From Streptomyces sp. AC555_RSS877 (lineage in GTDB: Bacteria > Actinomycetota > Actinomycetes > Streptomycetales > Streptomycetaceae): 64,000 bases of DNA. Where the stretch lies: NCBI RefSeq assembly GCF_019049245.1, contig NZ_JAGMUK010000120.1, positions 1 to 64,000 of the forward strand, in the 5' to 3' direction. The translations under genes were made by a program, and so were the position numbers. Positions within the stretch are counted from its first letter, which is position 1, and the number at the start of each line of letters is the position of its first letter. The notes beneath the pieces were generated by a model that made no database searches, was not told the origin of the DNA, and saw only the letters and a list, made by a program, of their open reading frames with translations. Positions 16,051-24,060 of this stretch are shown here, one piece after another.

Positions 16051-16410
16051 ATGCGTGGCTTGTCGCGCAGTTCCCCGCGCCCCTGACAGGCATCGCCGTA
16101 GGGCCCATCGCGGTCGGCGGCCGCGCACTGTCCGTGGCTTGTCGCGCAGTTCCCCGCGCCCCTGACAGGCATCGCCGTAGGGCCCATCGCGGTCGGCGGC
16201 CGCGCGCTGTCCGTGGCTTGTCGCCCAGTTCCCCGCGCCCCTGACAGGCATCGCCGTAGGGCCCATCGCGGTCGGCGGCCGCGCACTGTCCATGGCTTGT
16301 CGCCCAGTTCCCCGCGCCCCTGACAGGCATCGCCGTAGGGCCCATCGCGGTCGGCGGCCGCGCACTGTCCATGGCTTGTCGCCCAGTTCCCCGCGCCCCT
16401 TTCGGGGCGC
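16051..16410. repeat. 79 bp tandem repeat, four full periods, ending in a hairpin
   Basis: The word TTCCCCGCGCCCCT starts at 16071, 16150, 16229, 16308 and 16387, exactly 79 bp apart. Each period also holds GACAGGCATCGCCGTAGGG, CCCATCGCGGTCGGCGGC and GTGGCTTGTCGCSCAG or CATGGCTTGTCGCCCAG. Copies differ at only a few bases (CGTGG/CATGG, GCGCAG/GCCCAG, CACTG/CGCTG). The last copy diverges into a short hairpin GCGCCCC-TTTC-GGGGCGC (16393-16410). The flanking intergenic DNA 15936-16050 is of the same character but not part of the array. The GCAGTTCCCCGCGCCCCT core is a familiar dispersed intergenic word in Streptomyces. Confidence 0.92.
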
Positions 16411-16490
16411 TGCAGTACCGGGACCGGTACGTCATCCCCCGTTCACGCTTCCCGCCGGGGAATGTTGGGTTCCGCGAGCACTCTCCCCCT

Positions 16491-17579
16491 GTGAGACGAA
16501 TCGCAGGAATCGTCCTCGCGGTCCTGCTGGTCGGCGGCGTGGTGGCAGCCGTCGTAGCGGGCCGGGACACCGGGGACAGGAGCACGGCAACGAAGACCGT
16601 GCGCGCAGTGATCGGATCGGAGAAGGCGGAGTTCTTCGCCGATCCCGACGTGGTGAAGGCCCTCGCCGCCAAGGGCTACACCGTCAAGGCCGAGACCTCC
16701 GGGTCCTGGGCCATGGAGGGACTGGACCTCAAGGATCACGACCTCGCCTTCCCATCCAGCCAGGCGCCCGCCGCCGAGCTCGCCGCGAAGTACCGGATCA
16801 GGCAGCCACTGCCCCGGCCCTTCTACTCGCCGCTCGTCGTCGTGGCCCATCGCGGCGCCGCCGAGGTGCTGGCCGCCAACGGACTCGCCGCCCTCGACAA
16901 GAACCGCGGCACCCTGAGGATGGCCGCCTATCTCGACGCCGCCGAGCGCGACCGGACCTGGCAGCAGCTCAAGGGCGCCGACAAGTACGGGGAGCTGACC
17001 GGCACGCTCTACGTCGCCACCACCAGCCCCGAGACCTCCAACTCCGGCGCCCTGTACCTCGCCGCCGCCTCCTACGCCGCCGCCGGCGGCAAGGTGGCCG
17101 CGAGTGACGCCGACGTCGACCGGACCGCGCCCCTGATGCGCAAGCTGGTCAGCGTGCAGGGCGCCCAGCAGTCCAGCACGGACGCGGCCTTCCGGGACTT
17201 CGTGAGCGGCGCCGGCAACCCGCTGGTGCTGGTGTACGAGTCGCAGGTCGCCGCGCTGCTGGGCGAGGGGCGGGGCGTCGACGACCTGACCGTGCTCTAC
17301 CCGGACACCACCGCCAACAGCGACCACACCGTCGTACCGCTCACGGAGGACGGCCGCGCACTCGGCGAACTCCTGGCCGACGAACCGGAGTTGCGCGAGC
17401 TGGCCGTCCGGCACGGGTTCCGGCCGCAGGGCACGACCGCCGAGTTCACCAAGGCCACGGCCGCCCACGCCGCCTACCTCAACCAGACGCTGACCGGGAT
17501 CCGGCAGGCGCCCGTGCCCACCTCCGAGGTGCTGCACACGATGGCGCGCCGGGCGAGCGGACAGGGGGACAGCACATGA
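16491..17579 (+). CDS. Membrane-anchored substrate-binding protein, first gene of TelA operon (362 aa)
   Basis: An envelope protein with an uncleaved N-terminal membrane anchor (VRRIAGIVLAVLLVGGVVAAVV) followed by an extracellular domain like type 2 periplasmic binding proteins (VRAVIGSEKAEFFADPDVVKAL, FYSPLVVVAHRGAAEVLAANG, GNPLVLVYESQVAALL). Ligand unknown. The GTG at 16491 is chosen because the hydrophobic anchor begins there; the upstream in-frame sequence comes from the repeat. Its stop overlaps the telA start (ATGA, 17576-17579). Sharing an operon with TelA, a second binding-protein/VWA lipoprotein and an XpaC-like protein suggests it senses or binds a compound at the outer face for a tellurite/envelope-stress complex. 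Confidence 0.75.
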   Translation: MRRIAGIVLAVLLVGGVVAAVVAGRDTGDRSTATKTVRAVIGSEKAEFFADPDVVKALAAKGYTVKAETSGSWAMEGLDLKDHDLAFPSSQAPAAELAAKYRIRQPLPRPFYSPLVVVAHRGAAEVLAANGLAALDKNRGTLRMAAYLDAAERDRTWQQLKGADKYGELTGTLYVATTSPETSNSGALYLAAASYAAAGGKVAASDADVDRTAPLMRKLVSVQGAQQSSTDAAFRDFVSGAGNPLVLVYESQVAALLGEGRGVDDLTVLYPDTTANSDHTVVPLTEDGRALGELLADEPELRELAVRHGFRPQGTTAEFTKATAAHAAYLNQTLTGIRQAPVPTSEVLHTMARRASGQGDST

Positions 17580-18745
17580 CCGACGACACCTTCACCCTCA
17601 CCCCGCCCGAGGCCGTCACGCCCGTGCCCCGGGAGAAGGCAGGCGGGCTCGTGCCCGTCGACGACGCCGTCCGGACCGGCATGGCCGAGAAGGCCGCCGC
17701 GTACGTCGAGGGCCTCGCCTCGCTCGACGCCCGCTCCCCCGAGTTCGCCGGCAAGGTCGGTGAGATCACCGCGCTCGGCGCCGGCGAGATGCGCGGCGCC
17801 GCCGCACAGTCCAACCGCATGCTGGAGCGCACCGTGCGGAGTCTGCCCGCCAAGGGCGGGGACGCGCAGTCGCAGGTGTCGGGCTCACTCGTCGAACTCC
17901 GGCGCGTGGTCGAGGACCTGGACCCGCGGGACCTGTCCGCCGCCAAGGGGCGGAGGTTCCTGTCCCGGCTGCCCGGCGGCAACAGGCTGCGCGACCACGT
18001 CGCCAAGTACGCCTCCGCGCAAGGGACCCTGAACAGGATCGTGGGCTCGCTGCGCGGCGGCCAGGACGAACTCAGGCGTGACAACGCCGCGTTGCAGACC
18101 GAGCGGGTCCGCCTGTGGGAGACCATGGGCAAGCTCCAGGAGTACGTCGTGCTGACCGAGGCGCTGGACACGGCCGTCGAGCAGCACGTCGCGGGCGTGG
18201 AGTCGACGGACCCGCAGCAGGCCGACAGCCTCCGTGCCGACGTGCTCTTCCCGGTGCGCCAGAAGCACCAGGACCTGCTCACCCAGCTCGCGGTGTGCGC
18301 ACAGGGCTACCTCGCCATGGACGTCGTACGGCGCAACAACGAGGAGCTGATCAAGGGCGTCGACCGGGCGGCCACGACCACGGTCTCCGCGCTGCGCATC
18401 TCCGTGATGCTGGCGTCCGCCCTCGACAACCAGAAGAAGGTCGTCGACCAGGTCAACGCCCTGCGCGGGACGACCGAGGACCTGATCCGGGGCAACGCGG
18501 AGATGCTCGCCACGCAGAGTGGCGAGATCCAGCGGATCGCCGCGGACCCGGCCGTGGGGGCCGAGACCCTGCGCACCGCCTTCCAGCAGATCTACCGGAC
18601 CCTCGACGCCATCGACACCTACAAGGTCCAGGCGACCGAGGCGATGGCGGCGACCGTGGAGTCCCTGACCTCCGAACTGCAGCACGCGAGCACCTACTTG
18701 GAGCGCAGCCGGTCGCAGGGCGCGCTGGAAGGAGGGCTCGCATGA
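17576..18745 (+). CDS. TelA/KlaA-family toxic-anion resistance protein (389 aa)
   Basis: A soluble, highly helical protein of the TelA family, named from tellurite resistance. Coiled-coil-like helices run through most of its length (SLVELRRVVEDLDP, GSLRGGQDELRRDNAALQTER). The family core is plain in MGKLQEYVVLTEALD, PVRQKHQDLLTQLAVCAQGY, AMDVVRRNNEELIKGVDRA and NQKKVVDQVNALRGTTEDLI. The length is normal for the family. Both ends overlap neighbours by ATGA, so translation is coupled. TelA proteins commonly pair with XpaC-like membrane proteins, and the fourth gene here has that look. The exact biochemical action of TelA is not established. Confidence 0.92.
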   Translation: MTDDTFTLTPPEAVTPVPREKAGGLVPVDDAVRTGMAEKAAAYVEGLASLDARSPEFAGKVGEITALGAGEMRGAAAQSNRMLERTVRSLPAKGGDAQSQVSGSLVELRRVVEDLDPRDLSAAKGRRFLSRLPGGNRLRDHVAKYASAQGTLNRIVGSLRGGQDELRRDNAALQTERVRLWETMGKLQEYVVLTEALDTAVEQHVAGVESTDPQQADSLRADVLFPVRQKHQDLLTQLAVCAQGYLAMDVVRRNNEELIKGVDRAATTTVSALRISVMLASALDNQKKVVDQVNALRGTTEDLIRGNAEMLATQSGEIQRIAADPAVGAETLRTAFQQIYRTLDAIDTYKVQATEAMAATVESLTSELQHASTYLERSRSQGALEGGLA

Positions 18746-20280
18746 GACGACGGCTCACCGCCCTCCTCGCCCTCGCCCTCGCCCTCCTGACGGGATGCAT
18801 TGGCGCACAGGAGCAGGACGACGACACAGGCGCCCCCGAACCCGGCACCCTGCGCATCCTCGCCTCCAGCGAGATCGCCGACATGGCCCCGGTCCTCGAC
18901 CGGGTCGAGAAGGACACCGGCGTCAAGGTCCGGCCCACCTACATGGGCACCCTGGACGCCGTGGAACTGCTGGCGGCGGGCAAGGCGGACGGAAGGTACG
19001 ACGCCCTGTGGCTGTCCTCCAACGACTACCTGCGCCTGCGCCCCGACGCGGCGAAGAAGGTCGTGTCCGAGACGCCGGTCATGTCGAGCCCGGTCGCCGT
19101 GGGCGTGAAGCCGGCGACCGTCCGGGCGCTCGGCTGGAAGCCGGACGACGTCACCTGGGCCCAGGTCGAGCAGGCCGTCCAGGACGGCAGGCTGTCGTAC
19201 GGCATGACCGACCCGGCGCGCTCCAACTCCGGCTTCGCCACGCTGGTCTCCGTGGCCTCCGCCCTCTCCGGCGCCCAGTCCGCGCTCACGGACGCCGACG
19301 TCGCCAAGGCCACGCCCCGGCTGAAGGAGTTCTTCCAGGGGCAGCAGCTGACGTCGGGGTCGTCGGGCTGGCTGGCGGCGGCGTACGAGCGGCGCGGGAC
19401 CGTGGACGCCCTGCTCAACTACGAGTCCGTCCTCAAGGGCATCCCGGGCCTCACCGTGATCCGCCCCAAGGACGGGGTCGTCACCGCCGACTACCCGCTC
19501 TCCTCCCTCACGGCCACCGACGCCACCACCCGCGAGGACGTCCGCCGTCTGACCGAGGCCCTGCGCACGCCGGGGATCCAGCGCGAGATCACCGAGCGCA
19601 CGCACCGCCGCCCGGTCGTCGCCGCCGTGCCGCCCGCGTCCGGCCTCGACGCCACCCGGCGGCGCGAACTGCCGTTCCCCGGCAGCCGTTCCGTCGCCGA
19701 CGGCCTGCTCGACTCGTACGAGAACGAGCTGCGCCGCCCGTCCAGGACCGTCTACGTCCTCGACACCTCGGGCTCGATGGAGGGCGACCGGCTGGCGGGG
19801 CTCAAGGACGCGCTCGCCGACCTCACCGGCGACTTCCGGGACCGCGAGGAGGTCACGCTGATGCCGTTCGGGTCCGGCGTGAAGAGCGTACGGACGCATG
19901 TGGTGGACCCGGCGGACCCGCAGGCCGGCCTCGACGCCATCCGCAGGGACACCGAGGCGCTCACCGCAGAGGGCGACACCGCGATCTACACGTCACTGGA
20001 GAAGGCGTACGAACATCTCGACGCCGGACGGGACACCTTCACGTCCGTCGTGCTGATGACGGACGGCGAGAACACGGCGGGCGCGAAGGCGGCGGAGTTC
20101 GACGACTTCTACGCCGGGCTCGGCGCCGCGCAGCGGGAGACACCCGTCTTCCCCATCCTGTTCGGCGACTCCGACCGCTCCGAACTGGAACACATCGCCG
20201 AGCTGACCGGCGGCCGCCTCTTCGACGCCCGGAAGGGCTCGCTGGACGGCGCCTTCGAGGAGATCCGTGGCTACCAATAA
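18742..20280 (+). CDS. Lipoprotein with binding-protein domain fused to a von Willebrand A domain (512 aa)
   Basis: An exported lipoprotein: signal peptide LTALLALALALLTGC with lipobox Cys19. Residues about 35-300 form a type 2 periplasmic binding domain (LRILASSEIADMAPVLDRVEKDTGVKV, SYGMTDPARSNSGFATLVSVA, LLNYESVLKGIPGL). Residues about 330-510 form a VWA domain with the metal-ion site DTSGS, then the threonine in EGDTAIYTS and the aspartate in VVLMTDGENT, so the MIDAS is complete. It starts four bases inside telA and ends 14 bases past the next start. A single protein carrying both a ligand-binding and an adhesion/complex-forming domain suggests a surface sensor working with the other binding protein. 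Confidence 0.85.
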   Translation: MRRRLTALLALALALLTGCIGAQEQDDDTGAPEPGTLRILASSEIADMAPVLDRVEKDTGVKVRPTYMGTLDAVELLAAGKADGRYDALWLSSNDYLRLRPDAAKKVVSETPVMSSPVAVGVKPATVRALGWKPDDVTWAQVEQAVQDGRLSYGMTDPARSNSGFATLVSVASALSGAQSALTDADVAKATPRLKEFFQGQQLTSGSSGWLAAAYERRGTVDALLNYESVLKGIPGLTVIRPKDGVVTADYPLSSLTATDATTREDVRRLTEALRTPGIQREITERTHRRPVVAAVPPASGLDATRRRELPFPGSRSVADGLLDSYENELRRPSRTVYVLDTSGSMEGDRLAGLKDALADLTGDFRDREEVTLMPFGSGVKSVRTHVVDPADPQAGLDAIRRDTEALTAEGDTAIYTSLEKAYEHLDAGRDTFTSVVLMTDGENTAGAKAAEFDDFYAGLGAAQRETPVFPILFGDSDRSELEHIAELTGGRLFDARKGSLDGAFEEIRGYQ

Positions 20281-20869
20281 GCTGCTCGGCTATCTCGAGT
20301 CCCGCAAGAACCTCACCGGGAGCGCCTGCGGTCTCGCGGGGCTGGCGCTGACCTTCGCCGGGGTCGCGGGCCCGTACTGGCCCGTGGTCGTGGCGGGTCT
20401 GTACGGCGCCGGGGCCCTGGTCGCGCCGCCGGAGCGGCCGCCGCTGCCGGACTTCCCCGACCCGTCGGCCCAGCTCGACGAGGTGCGGGCCGACCACGAC
20501 CGGCTGGTGGCCTACCTCGCGGACGTCGAACTGCCGCCCGCCGCCGCGGGCCGGCTCACCGAACTGACGGAGCTGCTGGCCGCGCTGCTGGACCCCGGCT
20601 GGGTCGCCGAGGTGCTCGCCCGGGACCCGGAGGGCGTGCACACGCTGTCGCGGGCCGTGCGGCAGGACGTTCCCGAGGCCGTCGACACGTTCGTACGGAC
20701 CCGGTGGTGGACGCGGCTGGCGCCGGGCCAGGAGTCGCCGGAACGCCATCTGGAGCGGCAGTTGACGCTGCTGCACGAGGAGGCCGAGCGGCTGGCCGCG
20801 GGCCTGCGGGAGACGGAGGCCCGGCGGCAGGAGTCGCACACGCGGTATCTGGAGGACCGGTCGCGGTAA
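20267..20869 (+). CDS. XpaC-like two-helix membrane protein of the TelA operon (200 aa)
   Basis: A membrane protein with two closely spaced hydrophobic helices near the N-terminus (GSACGLAGLALTFAGVAGPY and WPVVVAGLYGAGALV), followed by a cytoplasmic helical tail with Leu/Glu/Arg heptads (LERQLTLLHEEAERLAAGLRETEARRQE). This arrangement resembles the 5-bromo-4-chloroindolyl phosphate hydrolysis (XpaC) family, whose members are often encoded beside TelA; the assignment rests on topology and context rather than on clear motifs. The GTG start at 20267 overlaps the VWA gene by 14 bp. A strong hairpin follows at once, so this is the last gene of the unit. Confidence 0.65.
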   Translation: MATNKLLGYLESRKNLTGSACGLAGLALTFAGVAGPYWPVVVAGLYGAGALVAPPERPPLPDFPDPSAQLDEVRADHDRLVAYLADVELPPAAAGRLTELTELLAALLDPGWVAEVLARDPEGVHTLSRAVRQDVPEAVDTFVRTRWWTRLAPGQESPERHLERQLTLLHEEAERLAAGLRETEARRQESHTRYLEDRSR

Positions 20870-20876
20870 CGGGCGA

Positions 20877-20928
20877 GGGCCTGCCGTCGCTCTTCCGTCG
20901 AGGCGGACGGAAGAGCGACGACAGGCCC
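20877..20928 (+). terminator. Terminator of the TelA operon
   Basis: 23-base arms, 20877-20899 and 20906-20928, pair with a single mismatch (GGGCCTGCCGTCGCTC against GAGCGACGACAGGCCC, continuing TTCCGTC against GACGGAA) around a 6-base loop, eight bases after the XpaC-like stop. It is the most stable hairpin I found in the window. Confidence 0.88.
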
Positions 20929-21030
20929 AGGGCCCCACACGCCGTTGTGCGGAACCTCGCCGGTACGGGGTTGTGCGAAGGTGCTGTCACCGCGGCCGGC
21001 CGTGACGATGTTGCTGGTCAGGGCACGATC

Positions 21031-21063
21031 GAGCCGGCCGCGGCGGCTTGGGAGGGCCGGCTC
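21031..21063 (-). terminator. Hairpin at the 3' end of pckG
   Basis: GAGCCGGCC (21031-21039) and GGCCGGCTC (21055-21063) pair perfectly with a 15-base loop. The right arm reaches into the pckG stop codon (21062-21064), so it would form right at the end of that transcript. Confidence 0.6.
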
Positions 21064-22885
21064 AGCCCAGGCGCTGCACCAGTGCGCGGTACTCGTCCCA
21101 CAGTTCCTTGGGCGTGTGCTCGCCGAAGGTGTTGAGGTGGTCGGGGACCAGGGCGGCCTCCTCGCGCCAGACCTCCTTGTCGACGGTGAGGAGGAAGTCG
21201 AGGTCGGACTCGGACAGGTCGAGACCGTTCGTGTCCAGCGCTCCCTTGGCCGGCAGGACGCCGATCGGGGTCTCGACGCCCTCGGCCTTGCCGTCCAGGC
21301 GTTCCACGATCCACTTCAGGACGCGGGAGTTCTCGCCGAAGCCGGGCCAGACGAACTTGCCCTCGTCGTTCTTGCGGAACCAGTTGACGTAGTAGATCTT
21401 CGGGAGCTTCGCCTGGTCCTTGCCCTTGGCGACGTCGACCCAGTGGCCCATGTAGTCGCCCATGTTGTAGCCGCAGAACGGCAGCATGGCGAAGGGGTCG
21501 CGGCGCAGCTCGCCGACCTTGCCCTCGGCGGCGGCGGTCTTCTCGGAGGCCACGTTGGCGCCGAGGAAGACGCCGTGGTTCCAGTCGAAGGACTCCGTCA
21601 CCAGCGGTACGGCGGTGGCGCGGCGGCCGCCGAAGAGGATCGCCGAGATCGGCACGCCCTTGGGGTCCTCCCACTCGGGCGCGATGATCGGGCACTGTGA
21701 GGCGGGGGTGGTGAAGCGGGCGTTGGGGTGGGCGGCCGGGGTCCCGGACTCCGGCGTCCAGTCGTTGCCCTTCCAGTCGGTGAGGTGGGCCGGAGTCTCC
21801 TCCGTCATGCCCTCCCACCAGATGTCGTTGTCGTCGGTGAGGGCGACGTTGGTGAAGACCGAGTTGCCCCACAGGGTCTTCATCGCGTTGGCGTTGGTGT
21901 GCTCACCGGTGCCGGGCGCGACGCCGAAGAAGCCGGCCTCGGGGTTGATGGCGTACAGGCGGCCGTCCTCACCGAAGCGCATCCAGGCGATGTCGTCGCC
22001 GATGGTCTCCACGGTCCAGCCGGAGACCGTGGGCTCCAGCATGGCGAGGTTGGTCTTGCCGCAGGCGCTCGGGAAGGCGGCGGCGACGTACTTCGACTCG
22101 CCCTGCGGCGGGGTCAGCTTGAGGATCAGCATGTGCTCGGCGAGCCAGCCCTCGTCACGGGCCATGACGGAGGCGATGCGCAGGGCGTAGCACTTCTTGC
22201 CGAGCAGGGCGTTGCCGCCGTAGCCGGATCCGTAGGACCAGATCTCGCGGGACTCCGGGAAGTGGGAGATGTACTTCGTGGAGTTGCACGGCCACGGCAC
22301 GTCCGCCTCGCCCTCGGCCAGCGGCGCTCCGAGCGTGTGCACAGCACGCACGAAGAAGCCGTCGGTGCCGAGCTCGTCCAGGACCGGCTGCCCCATGCGG
22401 GTCATGGTGCGCATGGACACGGCGACGTAGGCGGAGTCGGTGATCTCCACGCCGATCGCGGAGAGGTCGGAGCCGAGGGGGCCCATGCAGAACGGGACGA
22501 CGTACATCGTCCGGCCCTTCATGGAGCCGCGGAAGACGCCCTTCTCGCCGGCGAAGATCTCCCGCATCTCGGCGGGGGCCTTCCAGTGGTTCGTGGGGCC
22601 GGCGTCCTTCTCCTGCTCGGAGCAGATGAAGGTCCGGTCCTCGACGCGGGCGACGTCGGTCGGGTCGGAGGCTGCGTAGTACGAGTTGGGGCGCTTGATC
22701 GGGTCGAGTTTCTTGAAGGTGCCCTTCGCGACGAGCTCCTCGCACAGGCGCTCGTACTCGGCCTCGGATCCGTCACACCAGACCACGTTGTCCGGCTGGG
22801 TCAGTTCTGCGATCTCGTTCACCCACGCGACGAGTTCCTTGTGGGTGGTGGGGATGACGGGGGGAGCCGCGATGTCGCGCGCCAC
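21062..22885 (-). CDS. pckG: Phosphoenolpyruvate carboxykinase (GTP)
   Basis: Converts oxaloacetate plus GTP to phosphoenolpyruvate, CO2 and GDP, the entry to gluconeogenesis. The 607-residue length is that of GTP-dependent enzymes. Diagnostic segments are the P-loop AAFPSACGKTNLAMLEPT (the ACGKTN cysteine is a GTP-class mark), the metal site GDDIAWMRFGEDGRLYAINPEAGFFGVAPGT, the substrate loop FYAASDPTDVARVEDRTFICS region (RVEDRT) and MGDYMGHW. The GTG start at 22885 has GGAG six bases upstream. It stands alone on its strand, with a long untranslated region likely in the 346 bp gap upstream. Confidence 0.97.
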   Translation of the reverse strand: MARDIAAPPVIPTTHKELVAWVNEIAELTQPDNVVWCDGSEAEYERLCEELVAKGTFKKLDPIKRPNSYYAASDPTDVARVEDRTFICSEQEKDAGPTNHWKAPAEMREIFAGEKGVFRGSMKGRTMYVVPFCMGPLGSDLSAIGVEITDSAYVAVSMRTMTRMGQPVLDELGTDGFFVRAVHTLGAPLAEGEADVPWPCNSTKYISHFPESREIWSYGSGYGGNALLGKKCYALRIASVMARDEGWLAEHMLILKLTPPQGESKYVAAAFPSACGKTNLAMLEPTVSGWTVETIGDDIAWMRFGEDGRLYAINPEAGFFGVAPGTGEHTNANAMKTLWGNSVFTNVALTDDNDIWWEGMTEETPAHLTDWKGNDWTPESGTPAAHPNARFTTPASQCPIIAPEWEDPKGVPISAILFGGRRATAVPLVTESFDWNHGVFLGANVASEKTAAAEGKVGELRRDPFAMLPFCGYNMGDYMGHWVDVAKGKDQAKLPKIYYVNWFRKNDEGKFVWPGFGENSRVLKWIVERLDGKAEGVETPIGVLPAKGALDTNGLDLSESDLDFLLTVDKEVWREEAALVPDHLNTFGEHTPKELWDEYRALVQRLG

Positions 22886-23231
22886 GATTGCTCCTAAATG
22901 AGGGATTTTGTCCTTGGTTGCCCCGTGGGGGCCGCGACCCGGATGCTTCGCAGCGTCGATTCCCTCTGGCGCTCATCCGGTGCCGACCGCACTCATTTGA
23001 TCATCCGACGAGTTCGCCCATCTGTCCAGAGGGACGTACAGATGAGCGGAGTGAGGATCACCACGTGTAAAATTCGCGTTTTGCGTCCACTTGGGATTCA
23101 GCTGAAGGTCTCTTGACGGTCCTCCGCCGGAGCGGCATGGCGGGCCTCGGGCGGGGCCTCCGTGAGACGATGGCCACTCTTCGTCGGCCAACGGGTCGCC
23201 CCGACCCGCAACTTACGGTTCCGTAGGTACG
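22886..23231. promoter_or_regulatory. Divergent control region of pckG and hemolysin III genes
   Basis: 346 bp without a gene. Two symmetric sites stand out. CATCTGT (23019-23025) and ACAGATG (23038-23044) with an inner GTCC/GGAC pair would form a hairpin in a pckG leader. TACGGTTCCGTA (23214-23225), extended to ACTTACGG/CCGTAGGT (23211-23228), is a short palindrome of TetR-operator style covering the TAGGTA that could be the -10 box of the hemolysin III gene. AT-rich sequence around 23064-23090 probably contains the pckG promoter. No riboswitch was recognised. Confidence 0.5.
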
Positions 23232-23954
23232 ATGCCCCGTATGACTGCGTCCGTCCCCGACGCGACCTCGGACATCCCGGCCGCAGGCCGCGGTCCCGTC
23301 GCGACTTCCCTGCCGCACCCGGTCAAGCCCAAACTCCGCGGTTGGCTGCACCTGGGTATGTTTCCGGCCGTACTCATCGCGGGCCTGGCGCTCACCGCCC
23401 TCGCCGACTCCCCCAGAGGCCGCCTCGCCTGCGGGATCTTCGCCCTGACGGCCTGCCTGCTCTTCGGCGTGAGCGCGCTGTACCACCGGGGCGACTGGAG
23501 CCCTCGCATGGACGGGATCCTGCGACGGCTGGATCACGCCAACATCTTCCTGATCATCGCCGGCACGTACACCCCGCTGACGATGCTGCTCCTGCCCGGC
23601 ACCAAGGGCCAGTGGCTCCTGTGGAGCATCTGGGCGGCGGCCGCGGCGGGCATCGCCTTCCGCGTCTTCTGGGTCGGCGCCCCGCGCTGGCTCTACACGC
23701 CCTGCTACATCGCGATGGGCTGGGCGGCCGTCTTCTTCCTGCCGGACTTCATGCGCAGTGGCGGCATCGCCGTCCTCGTGCTGGTGATCGCGGGCGGCCT
23801 GCTCTACAGCGCGGGCGGCGTGATCTACGGCATCCAGAAGCCGAACCCCTCCCCGCGCTGGTTCGGCTTCCACGAGGTGTTCCACTCCCTGACCCTGGCG
23901 GCCTTCGTCGCGCACTACGTCGGGATCTCGATGGTGGCGTACCAGCACGCTTAG
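23232..23954 (+). CDS. Hemolysin III / PAQR-family membrane protein (TrhA-like, 240 aa)
   Basis: A seven-helix integral membrane protein of the PAQR superfamily, the bacterial branch of which influences membrane lipid homeostasis. Seven hydrophobic stretches follow an N-terminal cytoplasmic segment. The superfamily's metal-site residues are visible: the first motif LFGVSALYHRGDW with conserved Ser and His, the LDHANIFLIIAGTYTPLTML segment with Asp and His, and the last-helix FHEVFHSLTLAAFVAHY with two His. The start could be ATG 23232 or ATG 23241; TAGGTA a few bases upstream suggests a leaderless message, favouring 23241. A terminator with a T tract follows. Confidence 0.9.
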   Translation: MPRMTASVPDATSDIPAAGRGPVATSLPHPVKPKLRGWLHLGMFPAVLIAGLALTALADSPRGRLACGIFALTACLLFGVSALYHRGDWSPRMDGILRRLDHANIFLIIAGTYTPLTMLLLPGTKGQWLLWSIWAAAAAGIAFRVFWVGAPRWLYTPCYIAMGWAAVFFLPDFMRSGGIAVLVLVIAGGLLYSAGGVIYGIQKPNPSPRWFGFHEVFHSLTLAAFVAHYVGISMVAYQHA

Positions 23955-23971
23955 CCCCTCCCACCGCAGAC

Positions 23972-24001
23972 AGCGGCCGCGGCTCGTCAGCCGTGGCCGC
24001 T
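23972..24001 (+). terminator. Terminator after hemolysin III gene
   Basis: AGCGGCCGCGGCT and AGCCGTGGCCGCT pair with one G-T position around a four-base loop, followed directly by TTTT, which is rare in this high-GC DNA. Placed 18 bp after the stop codon. Confidence 0.85.
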
Positions 24002-24060
24002 TTTGCATGCCCGGAAGACGAGAACCACGGAACGATTGACAGTCACTATATTTTGAGAGT

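Noticed and set aside
16071..16400. 79 bp repeats as a possible CRISPR array
   Set aside because: The units are adjacent with no unique spacers between them and there are no cas genes; this is a simple tandem array.
21062..23954. Metabolic riboswitch upstream of pckG
   Set aside because: The gap has hairpins and an AT-rich promoter stretch, but no conserved riboswitch core that I recognise; reported only as a control region.
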